64,000 bases of DNA from Ardenticatenaceae bacterium (GTDB lineage Bacteria; Chloroflexota; Anaerolineae; Promineifilales; Promineifilaceae), in assembly GCA_020634495.1 (NCBI GenBank), contig JACKBR010000025.1:1-64000 (forward strand), in the 5' to 3' direction. Positions 45,282-54,085 of the stretch are shown here, one piece after another; position 1 is the first letter of the stretch; every line of letters begins with the position of its first letter. The position numbers and the translations under genes were made by a program. The notes beneath the pieces were generated by a model. The model saw only the letters and a program-made list of their open reading frames with translations, was not told where the DNA came from and searched no databases.

Positions 45282-47090
45282 ATGTTCATACTTGAAATCA
45301 TTCACCAGTTAAAGCAGTTCTTCCAGTTGCCTACATTTGCCAATGCAGAAGATCAGCACACGGCCGAATTTCTCAACCGCTCCATCATTACCGGGGTTGT
45401 CATTACGGCCGGTTTTACAACATTAGCCCTGGTGACGCCCAGCACCCCAGGATATGTTTTTCCGCTTGGGCTAATCATCATGCTTTTAAGCTTGAGCTTG
45501 TACGGACTTTTGCGCAAGGGCCGGTTTGAAACAGCGGGGATTATTCTGGCAGTGGCTGGTTGGTTTGGCACTACAGTTGGCGCGGTTCTTTATCGCGGGC
45601 CGCATCAGCCATTGATTGTTATTTATTTGGTGAGTGTCATCTTTATTGGCTATCTTGTTAGCTGGAAGGCCAGTTTGCGAATGGCCGCGCTTTCCATTGC
45701 CACCCTCCTGGTTCTGGCGTTATTAGAGAGCGCCAATATTTTTGAGCCAATTTTGCTGCGGTCTCCCTGGCAAGACCTACTGGTTTGGAGCATCGGAATT
45801 GTTTCCGCGCTCAGCACCATACGCTTTGGAACAAACCGTATTAACAATGCCTTGTCTGAGGCCAGGGCAAAAAACGAAGCCCTATTAAAGGCGACGCAGA
45901 CGGCTGATGCAGCCAATGCGGCAAAAAGTGAATTTCTGGCCAACATGAGCCATGAAATTCGTACGCCTTTGAATGCAATTATTGGTCTGACCAGCCTTTT
46001 GCTAGACACGCCGCTCAATCAAGAACAAGAGGAATACCTTAAAACTTTGCGTATCAGTGGCAATGGGCTGCTGGCGCTTATCAATGACATTTTGGATTTC
46101 TCTAAAATTGAAGCGGGCAAGTTAGACGTGGAGCAGCACCCATTTAATTTACATGCTTGTGTCATTGAAGCTGTGGATTTGTTTGCCAATAAAGCGGTTC
46201 AGAAGAAGCTTTCATTGAATTACCATATTGCGGATGACTTGCCTGTGAATGTGGTGGGGGATGTAACGCGCACCCGGCAGGTTTTGGTGAATTTGATTGG
46301 CAATGCCTTGAAGTTTACCCAAGAGGGGGGCGTGTCTGTAGCGGTGAGTGGGGTTGAAAGGGGAAACGGCCGTTTAATGCTTAAATTTTCCGTGATGGAT
46401 ACAGGCATTGGCATCCCCTCTGAACGTGTTAGTCGCCTGTTTAAAACATTTAGCCAGGGAGATTCTTCTACCACGAAACGGTTTGGCGGCACAGGCTTGG
46501 GCTTAGCCATTAGCAAACGGCTGGCCGAGGCAATGGCGGGTGACATGTGGGTGGAAAGCACGCCAGGAAACGGCTCTACTTTTTTCTTTACTATCCTGGT
46601 GAAGCAAGCTGGTTCACTGCCTGCCAGCGCTACCAAACCGCTGCCGAAGGCTGGCAAGCATGGCAATGCCGCCGCAACGCCCGTATTTGATACGGCTCTG
46701 GCAGAGCGATTGCCGCTACGTATTTTGTTGGCCGAGGATAATCTCATCAATCAAAAGGTAGCGGTGCGAATTATGGAGCGGTTGGGGTATCGTGTGGATG
46801 TGGCCAGTAATGGCGTTGAAGTTCTAGACGCGCTGCACCGCCAGCCCTATGACCTGATCTTGATGGATGTGCAAATGCCAGAAATGGATGGGGTGGTTGC
46901 CACAAAACATATCCGCAGCGATTTTTGCCCAGAAGACCAACCGGTCATCGTTGCCCTGACGGCCAATGCGTTGAGTGGGGATCGCGAACGATTTTTGCAG
47001 GCGGGCATGGATGATTACATTAGTAAACCGGTGCGAATTGACATGCTAACGGCCGTTTTAGAACGCAATTTCCGACCTGAGCCAACTTAG
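45282..47090 (+). CDS. Hybrid histidine kinase with receiver domain
   Basis: 602 residues. Five or six helices within 33-185, then HisKA with His224 in [13 protein letters not shown], HATPase ([30 protein letters not shown]) and a C-terminal receiver with DNLINQ and phospho-Asp529 in [11 protein letters not shown], plus the conserved Lys in YISKPV. No Hpt or output gene is next to it. The gap before it (45106-45281) is AT-rich and probably holds promoters for both divergent genes. Confidence 0.93.
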   Translation: MFILEIIHQLKQFFQLPTFANAEDQHTAEFLNRSIITGVVITAGFTTLALVTPSTPGYVFPLGLIIMLLSLSLYGLLRKGRFETAGIILAVAGWFGTTVGAVLYRGPHQPLIVIYLVSVIFIGYLVSWKASLRMAALSIATLLVLALLESANIFEPILLRSPWQDLLVWSIGIVSALSTIRFGTNRINNALSEARAKNEALLKATQTADAANAAKSEFLANMSHEIRTPLNAIIGLTSLLLDTPLNQEQEEYLKTLRISGNGLLALINDILDFSKIEAGKLDVEQHPFNLHACVIEAVDLFANKAVQKKLSLNYHIADDLPVNVVGDVTRTRQVLVNLIGNALKFTQEGGVSVAVSGVERGNGRLMLKFSVMDTGIGIPSERVSRLFKTFSQGDSSTTKRFGGTGLGLAISKRLAEAMAGDMWVESTPGNGSTFFFTILVKQAGSLPASATKPLPKAGKHGNAAATPVFDTALAERLPLRILLAEDNLINQKVAVRIMERLGYRVDVASNGVEVLDALHRQPYDLILMDVQMPEMDGVVATKHIRSDFCPEDQPVIVALTANALSGDRERFLQAGMDDYISKPVRIDMLTAVLERNFRPEPT

Positions 47091-47147
47091 AATCTTTCCG
47101 AACCGCTGTAAGCTCTTTGGTTAATAGTCAGATAGGCATTTAGCCAA

Positions 47148-48371
47148 CTAGCCCATCTGCTTAAGCGCCTCCCAACCAGAGGGAACCTCACCCCACTCAA
47201 TCTTTTCAGCCCCCAAAAATTTTCCCAGTGATGAAACGGCCTGGCCAACGGCGCGCACCATTCTCTTATTTTTCGGTGCGCCATCTTCCCGGTACACATT
47301 GTAAATATGCAGCGTCTTGGTTTTGCGATCCATTTTAGGATCGATACGGCCGATCAGCTGGTCGCCATGCAAAATAGGCAAGACGTAATAGCCGTACTCC
47401 CGTTTGGCCTTGGGCACGTAAATTTCAATGCGATAGTAAAAGTCCCACAGCGCTTCGGTGCGGTCACGGTCACAAATGAGGTTGTCGAAGGGGGAGAGCA
47501 GGGTGGTGCGTGGCTGCCAGTCGCCATTTTGCAGCTGGCGCAGCAGGGGCAGATCTTCACTGTGGAGGTAATAATCTCCGGGCACGTCGGCGACGGTGAC
47601 GGGGATGAGGGTTTCTTCTTTGACAAGCTGCTTGAGAACGGCCGTTATCCCCGGATACATCCCCCGCGTGTAATGCACTTTAATTTGCTTAACGGTGGCT
47701 GCGCCCAACGCTCGGACGGCCTTCTGCACGGCAAAGCGGCACGCTTCTTTGGCCGTCCACTCATCTTGTGGCGTCCACTCCGGCAAAAAATCCTCGGCCA
47801 GCCCCCACTTGCGCTGGTTGCCTACCCGCTCGGCAATGACCACCTGCCCGTTGCTCCACAAATAATCTAGCAGCAAATTAACAAAACGGCCGCTTGTCCA
47901 GCCAGAAGTCCAATTCATTTTTTCCTGGCTATCAAATTCACGAGAAAAAAGTGGGCCATCCTGCCCCAATCGTGCCAAGACATGATCGTGCAGCGCGTCG
48001 AAGCCGATTTCGCCATCAAACCACTTGGCATATCTTTCTTTTCTAGATTGCTTGTCACGCAAATGACGCATTCCCCAGTTAAAAACGGGGTACTCTTCTG
48101 TAAGCACCAGCGAGGCGGCGTGTGCCCAATATTCAAACAGCGCCTTCTCCTCCCAGCGCAGCTTTTCTAGCTCAGCCACATCAAACTCGCCCAGGCGGCT
48201 CCACAGCACCAGCAAATGGGTGCGCTCCACGGCCCGGATGGGGTCTAGCTGCACGCAGCCCAAATCGCGAATGACATCAAGCAGGGCAGGTGGTTTTTGT
48301 TTGGTTAAATGCTGGCGGGAAATGACCAATCGGCGCAAATCCTGGCGAGTGAGGGTTAGTTGGGCAGTCAT
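47148..48371 (-). CDS. YcaQ/AlkZ-type winged-helix DNA glycosylase
   Basis: 407 residues, the length of E. coli YcaQ. LLDVIRDLGCVQLDPIRAVERTHLLVLWSRLG holds the catalytic QxD (QLD) motif of the AlkZ/AlkX family that unhooks interstrand crosslinks and removes bulky alkyl adducts. FDNLICDRDRTEALWDFYYRIEIYVPKAKREYGYYVLPIL is the conserved C-terminal block. By length and YFGYYVLPIL-like text it is closer to YcaQ (AlkX) than to Streptomyces AlkZ. Confidence 0.88.
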   Translation of the reverse strand: MTAQLTLTRQDLRRLVISRQHLTKQKPPALLDVIRDLGCVQLDPIRAVERTHLLVLWSRLGEFDVAELEKLRWEEKALFEYWAHAASLVLTEEYPVFNWGMRHLRDKQSRKERYAKWFDGEIGFDALHDHVLARLGQDGPLFSREFDSQEKMNWTSGWTSGRFVNLLLDYLWSNGQVVIAERVGNQRKWGLAEDFLPEWTPQDEWTAKEACRFAVQKAVRALGAATVKQIKVHYTRGMYPGITAVLKQLVKEETLIPVTVADVPGDYYLHSEDLPLLRQLQNGDWQPRTTLLSPFDNLICDRDRTEALWDFYYRIEIYVPKAKREYGYYVLPILHGDQLIGRIDPKMDRKTKTLHIYNVYREDGAPKNKRMVRAVGQAVSSLGKFLGAEKIEWGEVPSGWEALKQMG

Positions 48372-48545
48372 TAGCTTCTCCTAAAAATTTTACCGCAGAG
48401 AGCGCGGAGGGCGCTGAGAAAAAGAGGTCGGGTTTCTCTGGCAGGGATTATACGTGGCAACTGGCTTTAGAACAAGCGTTCGTGAGAGGGCGCGGTTTTT
48501 CATTAAAAATGGAACCGATTGGCAGAAACGGTGTATTGTAGGTAG

Positions 48546-49127
48546 ATGGCACGTTCTGGAACGGATGAAACCGCCAGCGAAGAGGCAAATTTGATTCAGC
48601 AAGCCCGGCGCGGAGACGCGGCTGCCTGGGAGTCGCTGGTACGCCAGCATCAGGAAGCGGCGTTTCGGCTGGCGTATTTGCTGCTGGGTGATGCCCATGA
48701 GGCCGAGGATGTGGCCCAGGAGGCGTTTGTGCGGGCATTTTTGGCGCTGGATCGGTTTGACAGGGAACGGCCGTTCAAACCGTGGCTCCTGCAAATTACC
48801 CGCAACCTGGCCAAAAACCGGCTGCGCAGCTTGTCTCGCTACTGGGCAATGGCCCGGCGGTGGTGGCAGGAACAGGACCCCGTTGCCGAAGCAGCGCACC
48901 TGCGCCAGAGTGAGTCGGCGCTGCTGTGGCAGGCGGTGCAGCAGCTGCGCCCCAAGGCGCAAGAGGTCATTTACCTGCGCTACTTTTTAGAGATGTCTGA
49001 GGCGGAAACGGCCGTTGCCTTGGCTGTGCCTGCCGGAACGGTAAAGTCGCGGCTGCACCGGGCGTTGCAGCAGTTAAAAAGGGTAATTGAAGCAGATTTT
49101 GTAGCGTTAAAAGAAGTCATTGAGTAA
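48546..49127 (+). CDS. ECF RNA polymerase sigma factor
   Basis: 193 residues. Region 2: AAFRLAYLLLGDAHEAEDVAQEAFVRAFLALDRFD with PWLLQITRNLAKNRLR; region 4: LRPKAQEVIYLRYFLEMSEAETAVALAVPAGTVKSRLHRALQQLK. One palindrome encodes the ETAV just before the region 4 recognition helix. The following membrane protein is its likely regulator. Confidence 0.92.
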   Translation: MARSGTDETASEEANLIQQARRGDAAAWESLVRQHQEAAFRLAYLLLGDAHEAEDVAQEAFVRAFLALDRFDRERPFKPWLLQITRNLAKNRLRSLSRYWAMARRWWQEQDPVAEAAHLRQSESALLWQAVQQLRPKAQEVIYLRYFLEMSEAETAVALAVPAGTVKSRLHRALQQLKRVIEADFVALKEVIE

Positions 49128-49138
49128 CTGGGTAATTG

Positions 49139-49897
49139 ATGAACGAAATGAACAGTTCGTACGAGAAGCAAATAGAGGAATGGGCAGCGGCGTTTGACTT
49201 CCCGCCCACACCAGATGTTGCCGGGCAGATACGGCCGTTGCTTACCGCGCCCGTAAAAAAAGCCAGGCCGCCTCAACGACGGCTGGCCTGGGCGCTTGCT
49301 TTGCTGCTGCTGGCCGCCAGTTTGCTGGCTGTGCCTGCCGTACGGGCTGCCCTGGTGCAAATTTTGCGCGCCGGGGGCATCACCATTTTTGTGGGCGAAG
49401 AAGCAGCGGTTGATGAAATGCCGCCGCTGCTCAACGAGCAGCTGCCTGCCTTTACAGAGCCAATTACCCTGGAAGAGGCCGCGGGCCGGTATCCTAATTT
49501 GCAGCTGCCCACAGAGCTGCCACCGCCGGATGATGTGCTGCTGCATGAGGAACCGGTTTGGGATACGGCCGTTATCTTCCTGTGGCGCGACGAAGCCGAT
49601 CCGCAACAAATCGCGCTGAGCCTTTACCAGATCAACGTGGCGCAGTACGCCTACAAAGGCAGCGAAATGCTGGAAATGACCGAGGTAAATGGTAACCAGG
49701 CGTTCTGGCTCATCGGCCCGCACTATTTCCGCTTGCAAGACAGTGCGCTGCAAAGTGGCGCTGTTGAAGAATGGCTGTTTGTGGAAGGCAATGTGCTGAT
49801 CTGGTGGGAGGGAAGCGTTACCTACCGTTTAGAAGGTGCAAAATCATTGGAAGATGCGCTAAGGATTGCTGAATCTTTGCAAACCGTTGAGGAATAA
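49139..49897 (+). CDS. Membrane regulator of the adjacent ECF sigma factor (putative anti-sigma)
   Basis: 252 residues from the ATG at 49139, 12 bases after the sigma gene. A cytosolic segment of about 45 residues, one helix (RRLAWALALLLLAASLLAVPAV), then an outer domain of DUF4367-like repeats (FWLIGPHYFRL, LIWWEGSVTYRLEG). No zinc finger is seen. Anti-sigma role is inferred from position and topology. Confidence 0.7.
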   Translation: MNEMNSSYEKQIEEWAAAFDFPPTPDVAGQIRPLLTAPVKKARPPQRRLAWALALLLLAASLLAVPAVRAALVQILRAGGITIFVGEEAAVDEMPPLLNEQLPAFTEPITLEEAAGRYPNLQLPTELPPPDDVLLHEEPVWDTAVIFLWRDEADPQQIALSLYQINVAQYAYKGSEMLEMTEVNGNQAFWLIGPHYFRLQDSALQSGAVEEWLFVEGNVLIWWEGSVTYRLEGAKSLEDALRIAESLQTVEE

Positions 49898-49898
49898 A

Positions 49899-49957
49899 TC
49901 GTAGCCGCAGATTCTTTCTGCGCAACCACTTTGCGCGGAAAGAATCCACGGCTACAA
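49899..49957. repeat. GTAGCCGCAGATTCTTTC palindrome
   Basis: GTAGCCGCAGATTCTTTCTGCGC and its imperfect complement GCGCGGAAAGAATCCACGGCTAC, about 59 bp, ahead of the cytochrome gene. A relative is at 17273-17326. Confidence 0.7.
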
Positions 49958-49971
49958 GAAGGAGTGTTGTG

Positions 49972-50862
49972 ATGCGAAAAAATTTCATTTGGATCGTTGG
50001 ATTTTTGTTGATGGTTGGTTTGTTTGGCAACGTTGGTTCGGCGCGGGCGGGCGGCTGGGCAACAGTCACGTTGTCTGAACTGCCTACAGAGGTGGTGGCG
50101 GAACGGCCGTTCACCATCGAGTTTTCTATACGGGGGCATGGCCAAACGCTAATAGCTGGCACCGATGCCACTGTTACGGCCGTTCAAGAAGCCAGCAGCA
50201 CCCGGGTGAATGTGGAGGCAGAAGATAGTACTGAAGAAGGGTTCTATACCGCCACGCTCACGTTGCCAGAATCAGGCAACTGGTATTGGGAAATCTCCGT
50301 TTGGGGCCTAAGCCATCCCATGCCACCTTTGCTGGTGAATAAAGCTGGGGTTGTCAGTGTGGAGCATGGGGGGGAAACGGCCGTTGGGGCAACCAATGTT
50401 GCCTGGCAGCTTATTTTAGGCTGGGCCGCAGCGGCGGGAGCTATCATCCTGTTGTTTTTATGGACACGACAAAAGAACCAGCTGCGGCTGGCAGGCGCGG
50501 CACTGCTGGGTGTGGTAAGTTTGGCTGGCTTTGTGCTGTATGCCCAAATGCCCCAACCTGTTTTGGCAGAAAGTGAAAACGAGGTAGCGATGGTTCCGGC
50601 CATTGCCCCGGAAGCAATGGGCGAGGCGCTGTTTGTGGCCAAAGGGTGCATCCAGTGCCACACCAATGACAACGTCACAATGGCTGAAAACATGATCCCG
50701 ATTGGGCCAAACATCACCTTCGTCAAGCGATCCCCAGAATATTTGCAGGTGTGGTTAGCAGACCCATCCACCTTAAAAACTGGTACGCAAATGCCCAACC
50801 TGCACCTGAGCCAAACAGAGATTGATACGCTAGTCGCCTTCTTACAAACCGATGCGGATTAA
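49972..50862 (+). CDS. YtkA/CopC-like domain fused to a c-type cytochrome
   Basis: 296 residues from the ATG at 49972 (AGGAG 7 bases upstream). Signal peptide 1-25; an extracytoplasmic beta domain (ATVTLSELPTEVVAERPFTIEFSIRGHG...GNWYWEISVWG) of the YtkA/FixH/CopC kind; two helices (about 142-160, 168-188); then a class I cytochrome c with CIQCH haem site and axial Met in GTQMPNL. A copper or redox role linked to respiration is inferred. It overlaps the next gene by 11 bases. Confidence 0.82.
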   Translation: MRKNFIWIVGFLLMVGLFGNVGSARAGGWATVTLSELPTEVVAERPFTIEFSIRGHGQTLIAGTDATVTAVQEASSTRVNVEAEDSTEEGFYTATLTLPESGNWYWEISVWGLSHPMPPLLVNKAGVVSVEHGGETAVGATNVAWQLILGWAAAAGAIILLFLWTRQKNQLRLAGAALLGVVSLAGFVLYAQMPQPVLAESENEVAMVPAIAPEAMGEALFVAKGCIQCHTNDNVTMAENMIPIGPNITFVKRSPEYLQVWLADPSTLKTGTQMPNLHLSQTEIDTLVAFLQTDAD

Positions 50863-51523
50863 TCGACTTCTCTGGCTTTTTTTCATTTTTCTAGTTGCTT
50901 GTAGTCAGGAAAATGTCGTTCTGACAGAACCTGTACCTAAAGCCATTACGATTAGGTCATTGGAACCAACGGCCGTACCCACACCAGAAGTTATCATCAT
51001 CGGCCCTACTGACGATTATCCCGAAGGCTGCCAGCCAAACGAAGTTGTAGAGCTGTTGCTGTCATTTTTGGACGCTTACAACACGGGCAACACGGTCGCG
51101 ATAGACCAAACTTTTGCCGAACATATTGAATGGTATTCAGACACGAAAGGTGAAAATGAGCAAAATCACTTTGTCACCTATACCCGCGATGGAATCCTGC
51201 CATATGTTGCCATCCGCCAGGAACAGCAAGATCAGCTGGCACTATTGTGGCTAAATGTTCTGCCAAAAACCTGGCATGGTGGGGTTGACATTAATTACAT
51301 GTTGCAGCGGGAAGCAAACGATCTGGAATCTGGGCCAGACGGCCGTCCGCGACTTGTCAGTGGAAAGGGTGCTATACATTGTCCCGACCGAAAAATCTTT
51401 GTTTGGAGCATGGGCACATTGGCGGCTTGGGAAGTGCTAACCACACATGTTCTAAGCTGCAATGGGACGTCAGAAACATTTTCTGCAGAAAAGATTGTTG
51501 TGTGTGCTTACGGAACCGAATAA
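50852..51523 (+). CDS. Lipoprotein with NTF2/SnoaL-like domain
   Basis: 223 residues. Lipobox LVACSQ at residues 13-18. The segment EVVELLLSFLDAYNTGNTVAIDQTFAEHIEWYSD resembles the start of NTF2/SnoaL-like cones; the rest has no family I recognise. Four Cys in the mature protein could form disulfides. It starts inside the end of the cytochrome gene, so the two are co-translated and may act together at the outer membrane face. Confidence 0.65.
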   Translation: MRINRLLWLFFIFLVACSQENVVLTEPVPKAITIRSLEPTAVPTPEVIIIGPTDDYPEGCQPNEVVELLLSFLDAYNTGNTVAIDQTFAEHIEWYSDTKGENEQNHFVTYTRDGILPYVAIRQEQQDQLALLWLNVLPKTWHGGVDINYMLQREANDLESGPDGRPRLVSGKGAIHCPDRKIFVWSMGTLAAWEVLTTHVLSCNGTSETFSAEKIVVCAYGTE

Positions 51524-51621
51524 TAGAGTGCCTGTATCTTTGCCCAAAAATTACGTAATGGTTTGGCCTCCTTCAACCATGTTGAGCAAATTACAACAAA
51601 CCTGCGTCGATCCGTAGATGA

Positions 51622-52440
51622 TTAAATTTCTTCAGGCCATTCGGCGTGGGGGCGCTGCTCGCGGCAGATGTCTAGCAGGCGGTCCAGCTTGCCGTGCCGC
51701 TCGCAGTAGAGGATGATTTCCTGGGCCAGCTCTGGTTTGGTGGCGTTGGGCAGGTCATCTTTGTCGATGCCCAGGTCAAAGCAGAGGGTTTCCAGCTCTG
51801 TTTTATTGAAGTAACGCACCATCAGTTCGCGCAGGCGGATGCGGTTTTGCAGCAGCATTTCGGCGCTTTCTTCTTCCAGAACGGCCGTATAAAACTCAGC
51901 CACCGCCAATTTGCGCGTAGAAATGCTGTTGCGCTGCTCCAGGCTCATTTCGGCCAGGGTGCGGTCGTGCCCTTCGGGGATGAAGATGGCGTCCCAGCCA
52001 AAAATCTGATGACCACGCGGTTCTGGGGCGATGGTGCCTGCCAGCTGCCCGGCAAAGATGCGCACCTGTCCATCTGGGCCGTGATACGCCAATTTGGTAA
52101 CGGCCGTAGCCGAACGGTCTGGAAACGCATCCAGCATCTTGCAAATGCCAGCCACGCCCACGCCGCTAATGAACAATCCAGCCACATTGCCCGGCAAATT
52201 CTTCCAGGTACGAATCATCAAATTCGTTTGCTCAACCAAAAAGGGCAGGTAAGGTAGCTTCGGCTTAATCGCCTCTACCTTGCGCCGGATGAGAATATCC
52301 ACGTCAGTGGTGACCACATCCTCCACGTTGTAGCGAAACCAGAACAGGTCAGCAAACTTGCCCAGCAAAAACTGGTAATCATTAAATTTATTCTCTGAGG
52401 CAGTGACAAAATAAAGCCGGTCGATGCGATTTTTAGTCAT
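51622..52440 (-). CDS. HAM1/ITPase-type NTP pyrophosphatase fused to an effector-associated domain
   Basis: 272 residues. Residues 1-186 follow the HAM1/RdgB/ITPA family, which hydrolyses non-canonical NTPs such as ITP, dITP and XTP to NMP: TASENKFND (substrate-binding start), VEQTNLMI for the VEDT/DDSG metal box, EPRGHQIFGWDAIFIPEG and TLAEMSLEQRNSISTR. The last lacks the usual His (SHR is STR). Residues 198-265 (RIRLRELMVRYFNKTEL, LCFDLGIDKDDLP, RHGKLDRLLDICRE) match the helical effector-associated domain of bacterial conflict systems. The frame is uninterrupted. Upstream on the same strand are HEPN/MNT genes. A nucleotide-depleting immune effector is inferred. Confidence 0.8.
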   Translation of the reverse strand: MTKNRIDRLYFVTASENKFNDYQFLLGKFADLFWFRYNVEDVVTTDVDILIRRKVEAIKPKLPYLPFLVEQTNLMIRTWKNLPGNVAGLFISGVGVAGICKMLDAFPDRSATAVTKLAYHGPDGQVRIFAGQLAGTIAPEPRGHQIFGWDAIFIPEGHDRTLAEMSLEQRNSISTRKLAVAEFYTAVLEEESAEMLLQNRIRLRELMVRYFNKTELETLCFDLGIDKDDLPNATKPELAQEIILYCERHGKLDRLLDICREQRPHAEWPEEI

Positions 52441-52496
52441 AGTTTATTTGTGGAATGGATTGTTCTGTATGAAAATTTTGCCAAAAAACGCAAAAC

Positions 52497-52889
52497 TTAC
52501 TCGCCAGATTCGTACTCTCCCAAAAAATTTTTACCAAATGCGAGAAATTGACTTGCTCGTTCAATCTGTTGTATTGCTTTTCGGCGGGAAAGAGTTGGCA
52601 TTGGGTCGTAGTCGCCGATCAAACGACTATCTTGAGCATCAATTAAATAGCGGTGAAAATGTGCGGGTGCACGACCTGTTTTTACAAAATGTTTTCCAAA
52701 AGCAGCGATCACGGCAGAATGCTTTGAAAAATTCAGCGCATCCTCCAGTAAAAGAGCTTCAGCTATGTAGAACATGGCATAGTAAGCACGAGAGATGGCA
52801 AAATCGAAGAAATCCTCACTGACCAAGAGTTCTGCTGCATCAATACTACTCTGCGCTTTCTGCAAAAGGGCAGATTGCTCGGGCGTCAT
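52497..52889 (-). CDS. HEPN-domain toxin
   Basis: 130 residues. LLQKAQSSIDAAELLVSEDFFDFAISRAYYAMFYIAEALLLEDAL is the four-helix HEPN fold of the RAYYAMFY group found with MNT partners. RAPAHFH could be its Rx4-6H RNase motif, in an unusual place, so activity is uncertain. Start overlaps the MNT stop by 4 bases. Confidence 0.85.
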   Translation of the reverse strand: MTPEQSALLQKAQSSIDAAELLVSEDFFDFAISRAYYAMFYIAEALLLEDALNFSKHSAVIAAFGKHFVKTGRAPAHFHRYLIDAQDSRLIGDYDPMPTLSRRKAIQQIERASQFLAFGKNFLGEYESGE

Positions 52890-53224
52890 ACCACAATTCC
52901 TTCACGACGGATGTTTAGCAAAAGCGGGCTGTTTTCTTGAATGTATCTTTCTTCGGAAATGTAAACACAAGAAATTACAATATCATGCTCCAGGGATAGA
53001 GTGGACGTAATCGGCGAAACCCGCTCGATTTCTGTTGCCGGTTCTACTGGCCCAGCCAAAACAACCAGCACATCAACATCAGAGCCAGGCAAAGCATCAC
53101 CACGCGCCTGTGAACCGTACAGCACCATATGGACTAGACTGGAGCCATAGAGTTCATTAAGTTGACGACGAAGCTCGGCTAAAACATGATTCAGTTTCTC
53201 TGACGATAGTTGTTGTAATTCCAT
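52886..53224 (-). CDS. MNT-type minimal nucleotidyltransferase (antitoxin)
   Basis: 112 residues. VLYGSQARGDALPGSDVDVLVVL is the GSxARG...DxD active site of minimal nucleotidyltransferases. In HEPN/MNT pairs this enzyme can AMPylate and silence the HEPN RNase. It overlaps the HEPN gene by ATGA-type coupling. Confidence 0.88.
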   Translation of the reverse strand: MELQQLSSEKLNHVLAELRRQLNELYGSSLVHMVLYGSQARGDALPGSDVDVLVVLAGPVEPATEIERVSPITSTLSLEHDIVISCVYISEERYIQENSPLLLNIRREGIVV

Positions 53225-53302
53225 AAATCACATTGTACATGAAGAAAGGATGAAAAAGGCATTCTTCTTCCTTTTTCATTGTTGTTAATGCCATAGGATT
53301 TA

Positions 53303-53653
53303 TTATTGGTTGAATACCAACTCAAATAACAAAGTTTTTGATGAATGAATTTGTTTGAAAAAAGTTATTTTTTGGTTTGCAAATTCTATAGATTTAATAA
53401 CAAATTCTGCCCGTTTAGCTGAAGCATCAGAGTCCATGTACCAATTATCGTAAGTGTAGGATAACTTACCAGTCTCGAGCCTTTCAATTACATCGCCGCC
53501 AACGACAGCAATATCGTTTTGTCCACACCAATTTATAACCTGTAGCGCATCTTTAAAGTACCAAGCAAAGTTATTTACACCCAACGGTTCACTCAGATCA
53601 ACACCTTTTCTTAGTAAATTAGAGCGGAAATATTCTAAAACAGTGTTAACCAT
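53303..53653 (-). CDS. Imm40-like orphan immunity protein
   Basis: 116 residues. NDIAVVGGDVIERLETGKLSYTYDNWYMD resembles the GGDV...YDNWY core of Imm40 polymorphic-toxin immunity proteins. Its DNA is strikingly AT-rich compared with neighbours and it has no adjacent toxin. If the call holds it is an orphan immunity gene picked up by transfer. Resemblance is from memory of one motif only. Confidence 0.5.
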   Translation of the reverse strand: MVNTVLEYFRSNLLRKGVDLSEPLGVNNFAWYFKDALQVINWCGQNDIAVVGGDVIERLETGKLSYTYDNWYMDSDASAKRAEFVIKSIEFANQKITFFKQIHSSKTLLFELVFNQ

Positions 53654-53735
53654 TTTTTACATCCTATAATAGCTTTAAAAAATGAACTAAGTACAACGGC
53701 CGTAACATTCTAACACACCTTCTTTCCTTCCCAAC

Positions 53736-53921
53736 CAGCCAAACCCACTAGGGTAATCGCATATTCCCCCATCGCCGGAGGCTGAAGCCATCCGGCTAGT
53801 TACGGAAGCCCGATTGGGCTTAAAAAACAGGCCCTTTGGGCCTTTCATGGATAGCGGGGGCGTTCACGCCTCCGCGAGCATGGCAGAAAAACCGAGTATG
53901 CGATTACCCAGCCAAACCCAC
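53736..53921. mobile_element. MITE-like element with terminal inverted repeats and 13-bp direct repeats
   Basis: GGGTAATCGCATATTC (53751-53766) and its inverse GAGTATGCGATTACCC (53894-53909) differ by one base. CAGCCAAACCCAC occurs directly outside both ends (53736-53748 and 53909-53921). The 140-bp core has two further hairpins (GCCGGAGGCTGAAGCCATCCGGC; AGGCCCTTTGGGCCT) and no ORF. Confidence 0.6.
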
Positions 53922-53974
53922 AATTCATATTGCCGATTCCGCATTCCCTCTTTATGATCAGGGTCACGTAATGA

Positions 53975-54060
53975 TTTTTAACGCAAAGTCCGCAAAGATA
54001 ACAAAGGCGCAAAGCTTTTTTCTTTTCACTTATCACTTTTTACTTTTCACTCTTTGCCTC
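53975..54060. repeat. CGCAAAG and TTTTCACTTATCAC repeats
   Basis: ACGCAAAGTCCGCAAAGATAACAAAGGCGCAAAG and then TTTTCACTTATCACTTTTTACTTTTCACTC, members of two dispersed families, stand just ahead of the GyrA-CTD-like gene. Confidence 0.55.
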
Positions 54061-54085
54061 TTTGTGTCAGAAAACGGGAGAGTAA

